From contig NW_022985163.1 in NCBI RefSeq assembly GCF_010093535.1, positions 1,711,672-1,775,671 of the forward strand: a stretch of 64,000 nucleotides of DNA, in the 5' to 3' direction. Below are positions 61,352 to 64,000 of this stretch, piece after piece. The translations under genes were made by a program, and so were the position numbers. The notes below the pieces were generated by a model. That model worked only from the letters and a program-made list of their open reading frames with translations. It was not told the origin of the DNA and searched no databases. This DNA is from Lindgomyces ingoldianus. Lineage: Eukaryota; Ascomycota; Dothideomycetes; Pleosporales; Lindgomycetaceae. Every line of letters begins with the position of its first letter. The first letter of the stretch is position 1.

Positions 61352-62483
61352 ACGTACCTAACAGGTTGGCCGGCCACACAGGTTGGCCAGCTACTTTTGC
61401 TAAGCCTCTACTAAAACTACCCTATTCTCTTGCAAAACAGCCTACTTTAGCCCTATATAAAGTAATACAACATAAGATATTATTTAGAGTCTACTTTTAC
61501 TACTTACTTATATGTATGTAAGTTATGCCTAGTTTAATTACACTACTTATATTACTTTTAACTTAGCTTACTTTCTTTAGCGCGCACCTGCGTTTTTAGC
61601 TTCTTTTTATTACTATGTGCTCTAAACTTCTTTAAAGCAGTTAGATAAGCCTTATCTTTAACTATTAAAGTCTTTTTTGCTTAAATTTACTTTCTTTTAT
61701 GTAATTTATATTATGTAGCAGCTTTATTTACTGCTTAAAGCTTTATAATCTTATAGCCTACTTTGTTATATTAATGCCTTAGATAACTATTATCTACTTT
61801 TTATTACCTTACTATATTACCTTTAGCTGTTTTTATCTCTTTAAAGCTATAACAACTACTTTAGTTAATATCTAGCTTATTATAAAGCTTAACTTATTAA
61901 AGTTATACCTGTTTTTATTCTAGATACTGTACTTAGCTTTTATGTTAGCTACTAGGCAAAACTAGCCTTAGATAACCTCTAAATCCTTATAAAGCACTCT
62001 TTTATAATTATACTTATAATTAAACTTTATTATAAACTTAAGGCAGTGCTTAACTTACATACTAGTCTAGTTTAAGCTAACCTAGCCTAGATTACGCTCT
62101 GTAGGCAAGGAATTAGCTATATTAGCTACAGCTATAAGCCTAGAGGGAAATCTACGTGTAATAAGCTTAAGTATATACTTAACAACTACCTCTTTTTTAA
62201 GCTTAGTTAGATTCCTTAATTTAGGCTAGCATTTTGCTTATAAAGGCTGTCTAGCGTGTTAATTACTTAGTGTTGTGTAAAAGATATTATAGATAGCTAT
62301 AGCGCGTTGTAAGAAGAGTTTTAAGTCTTATTTAAGAGCTTAAAGAGTAAGCTGTATCTAACGTTCTTTAGAAAATTTAATCTAGTGTTGTTGTTAAGGC
62401 ATTATGTAGATAGGTAGAGTTTAGTGGGGGCTTAGCAAAAGTGGCCGGCCAACCTGTGTGGCCGGCCAACCTGTTAGGTACGT
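61352..62483. mobile_element. Fold-back MITE of a second, related subfamily
   Basis: 1,132 bp, TA on both sides (61350-61351, 62484-62485), ends ACGTACCTAACAGG...CCTGTTAGGTACGT. Each end has two copies of a CAGGTTGGCC motif with GGCCGGCC. Further in it shares ACTTTTGCTAAG and ACTAAAACTACCC with copies 1-4. Inverted halves as in the other subfamily; no coding capacity. Confidence 0.82.
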
Positions 62484-62860
62484 TAACACCTTTATAAAAA
62501 AGCCTAAGTAGATAAAGTTAGTATAGTTTAAAGTTAATCTTAGGACGTTCTTCTACGTTGCTACTATACTATAAGCACTTGTACAATGTAACTATTTAGA
62601 AAACGCTTACTAAGCATTATAAAATTAATGTGTATAAACATATATAAAATAATTATAAAGTTATAAGTAGCAATTAGGTGCAGGGTAAAGAATTTTTAAA
62701 TTCGCAATTAGTTTTTTCCCTTTACCAGCTAACAGTCCGCCGTAGGTACCGCTTGTATCATTCATAGCACCTCCCCCTTCCAGAACAACACAACGAGAAT
62801 TACTATCTCAACTTTATTGCCTACTTATCGCTGTGAAAGCTCGCCCTCAAAACATACAAA

Positions 62861-64000
62861 ATGGCGCCAAAAACCATTTCCATTATTGGAGGATTAGACT
62901 ATGATCTGATTATGATTGCGAACCGTATCCCCGATGGCGGTGAAAGTCTCCTGGCGAATGAGTACTTCGAAGCTCTGGGTGGAAAAGGTGCCAACTCTGC
63001 AATCGCGACATACCGTACCTGTCACAAGAAGCCTATGGATGCCCACGAAACACCAGCAATAGAGACCTTAGAGAAGCCAAACGATGATCAAGCAGAGCCG
63101 ACAACCGCCGAGGAGCTCCGAGCAGCCCAGGATCAACTCATCAACCTCTCTGGCTATGAGCTGGAAATAAATGTCAGAATGGTCGGTGCAGTTGGTGATG
63201 ATAAATACGGAGAACGGTTCTACGCTGAGTTGAACAAGAACGGCGTTGACTCTTCCGGCATCGTCACGGTGCCCAATACTCAGTCGAGCATTTGCTTCGT
63301 TATGGTGGAGAACTACACACGCGAGAATAGATGTCTTTTCACTCTCGGTGCAACGGCGACCTGGACTAAAGAGCATTTCTTGAAAGTGGAGGATCTTGGC
63401 CATGGTGTACGACCAGACCTCTGCGTCGCCCAAATGGAGATCCACAAGGAAGTGGTCGAGCAGATGATAGAGACGGCTGGCAAAGCTGGCATCGATTTCT
63501 GTTTGAATGCAGCACCAGCAAGCCCGATAACAAAGCGCACGTATCGGTATATTACTCACTTGTTGGTCAACGAGTCAGAAGCAGCCATCATGTCTGGCCG
63601 CGACTTGGATGAGGTGAACAAAGATACTTGGCCCGTCATTTGCCAGGAATTCCTTAACCGGGGGGTTAAAAACGTTGTGGTCACTCTTGGAGAAAAAGGA
63701 GCCTACTACGCAACTGCAACGGATCGTGACCATTGCCCAGCGTACAAAGTTGAGGTTGTAGATACCACAGGTGCAGGGTGAGTTTTCTGCACCCCCAAAC
63801 TATAGCGGCACTGATTGATTCGTCAGGGATACGTTTACTGGTGCATATGCTTCCGACTATTTACGGCAGAAGGAAGTAGGAAGGTGGGACATCAGGCGCG
63901 CTGTCACTCGTGCGAATAAAGCTGCTGCTCTAACAATTACGAAGCTGGGCGCTCAGAAGGGCATTCCTTGGGCCGATGAGATCGATCGTTTCGATGTTCC
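62861..64000 (+). CDS. Ribokinase (PfkB family), 3' end outside the window
   Basis: Starts at ATG 62861 after a pyrimidine-rich leader. Exon 1 is 62861-63777, then a 49-nt intron (63778-63826, GTGAGT...GTCAG), then exon 2 runs to the window end. PfkB signature 1 is GGKGANSA (about 41-48). Signature 2, DTTGAGDTF, is formed across the intron and contains the catalytic Asp, which strongly supports the splice. The segment of about 60 residues between the first signature and NVRMVGAVGDD is typical of ascomycete ribokinases. The enzyme phosphorylates D-ribose at O5 with ATP in the cytosol, feeding ribose into the pentose phosphate pathway; sugar specificity is inferred from similarity. No RIP damage despite the adjoining repeat block. 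The last residues are missing. Confidence 0.92.

Larger units (their letters stand above)
59441..62690. repeat. AT-rich repeat block hosting three small elements
   Basis: RIP-type composition begins abruptly near 59440 and ends near 62690, before the ribokinase leader. Outside the three small elements listed separately only about 600 bp remain, too degraded for me to name. Confidence 0.5.

Overview
This window looks like chromosomal DNA of a filamentous ascomycete (Pezizomycotina, probably Eurotiomycetes; an inference). Gene-bearing segments have balanced base composition, compact genes and 49-66 nt introns with GTRAGT-type donors. Multi-kilobase blocks between them are extremely AT-rich and TpA-rich. 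In those blocks repeat copies differ almost only by C/T and G/A changes, the signature of repeat-induced point mutation (RIP).

Left genic arm (1-12.65 kb): an RBR (RING-IBR-RING) ubiquitin ligase-like gene, a convergent unknown ORF, an ascomycete laccase with a long N-terminal extension, a HET-domain (heterokaryon-incompatibility type) gene with an in-frame stop or an in-frame intron, and an intact three-exon short-chain dehydrogenase (SDR1).

First repeat block (12.66-26.95 kb): a truncated copy of a DDE transposon (A') holding a 1.1-kb fold-back MITE and a Ty3/gypsy element with intact 5-bp target duplication (GCACT). That gypsy element is itself interrupted by a Ty1/copia element (duplication ACTTA).

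Centre (27.7-53.6 kb): a second SDR gene (SDR2) is cut in two by a 24.6-kb transposon nest. The outer element C (IS630/Tc1-like DDE_3 transposon, TA duplication) splits the coding sequence. Removing it and one TA rejoins the reading frame exactly. Inside C lie two more DDE_3 elements (A and B, both in its left terminal repeat) and a gypsy element (duplication TTATT). A holds a copia element, which holds a small LTR element (TRIM-like), which holds a hAT-type MITE. B holds a 434-bp LTR element with tRNA-like sequence and a second fold-back MITE. The gypsy holds a third MITE. Almost every boundary can be set to the base from target duplications and inverted or direct repeats.

Right genic arm (53.6-64 kb): remnants of a GMC oxidoreductase and a berberine-bridge-type FAD oxidase, fused head to tail on the minus strand and both frameshifted. 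Then comes an AT-rich block with a second tRNA-like LTR element and two fold-back MITEs of two related subfamilies. Last is the 5' part of a ribokinase (PfkB) gene running off the window.

The coding genes do not form an evident pathway. The strongest stories are the reconstructable nest, a second conserved ORF paired with the DDE_3 transposases, the fading of RIP toward repeat edges, and the two MITE subfamilies that differ mainly in a duplicated terminal motif.
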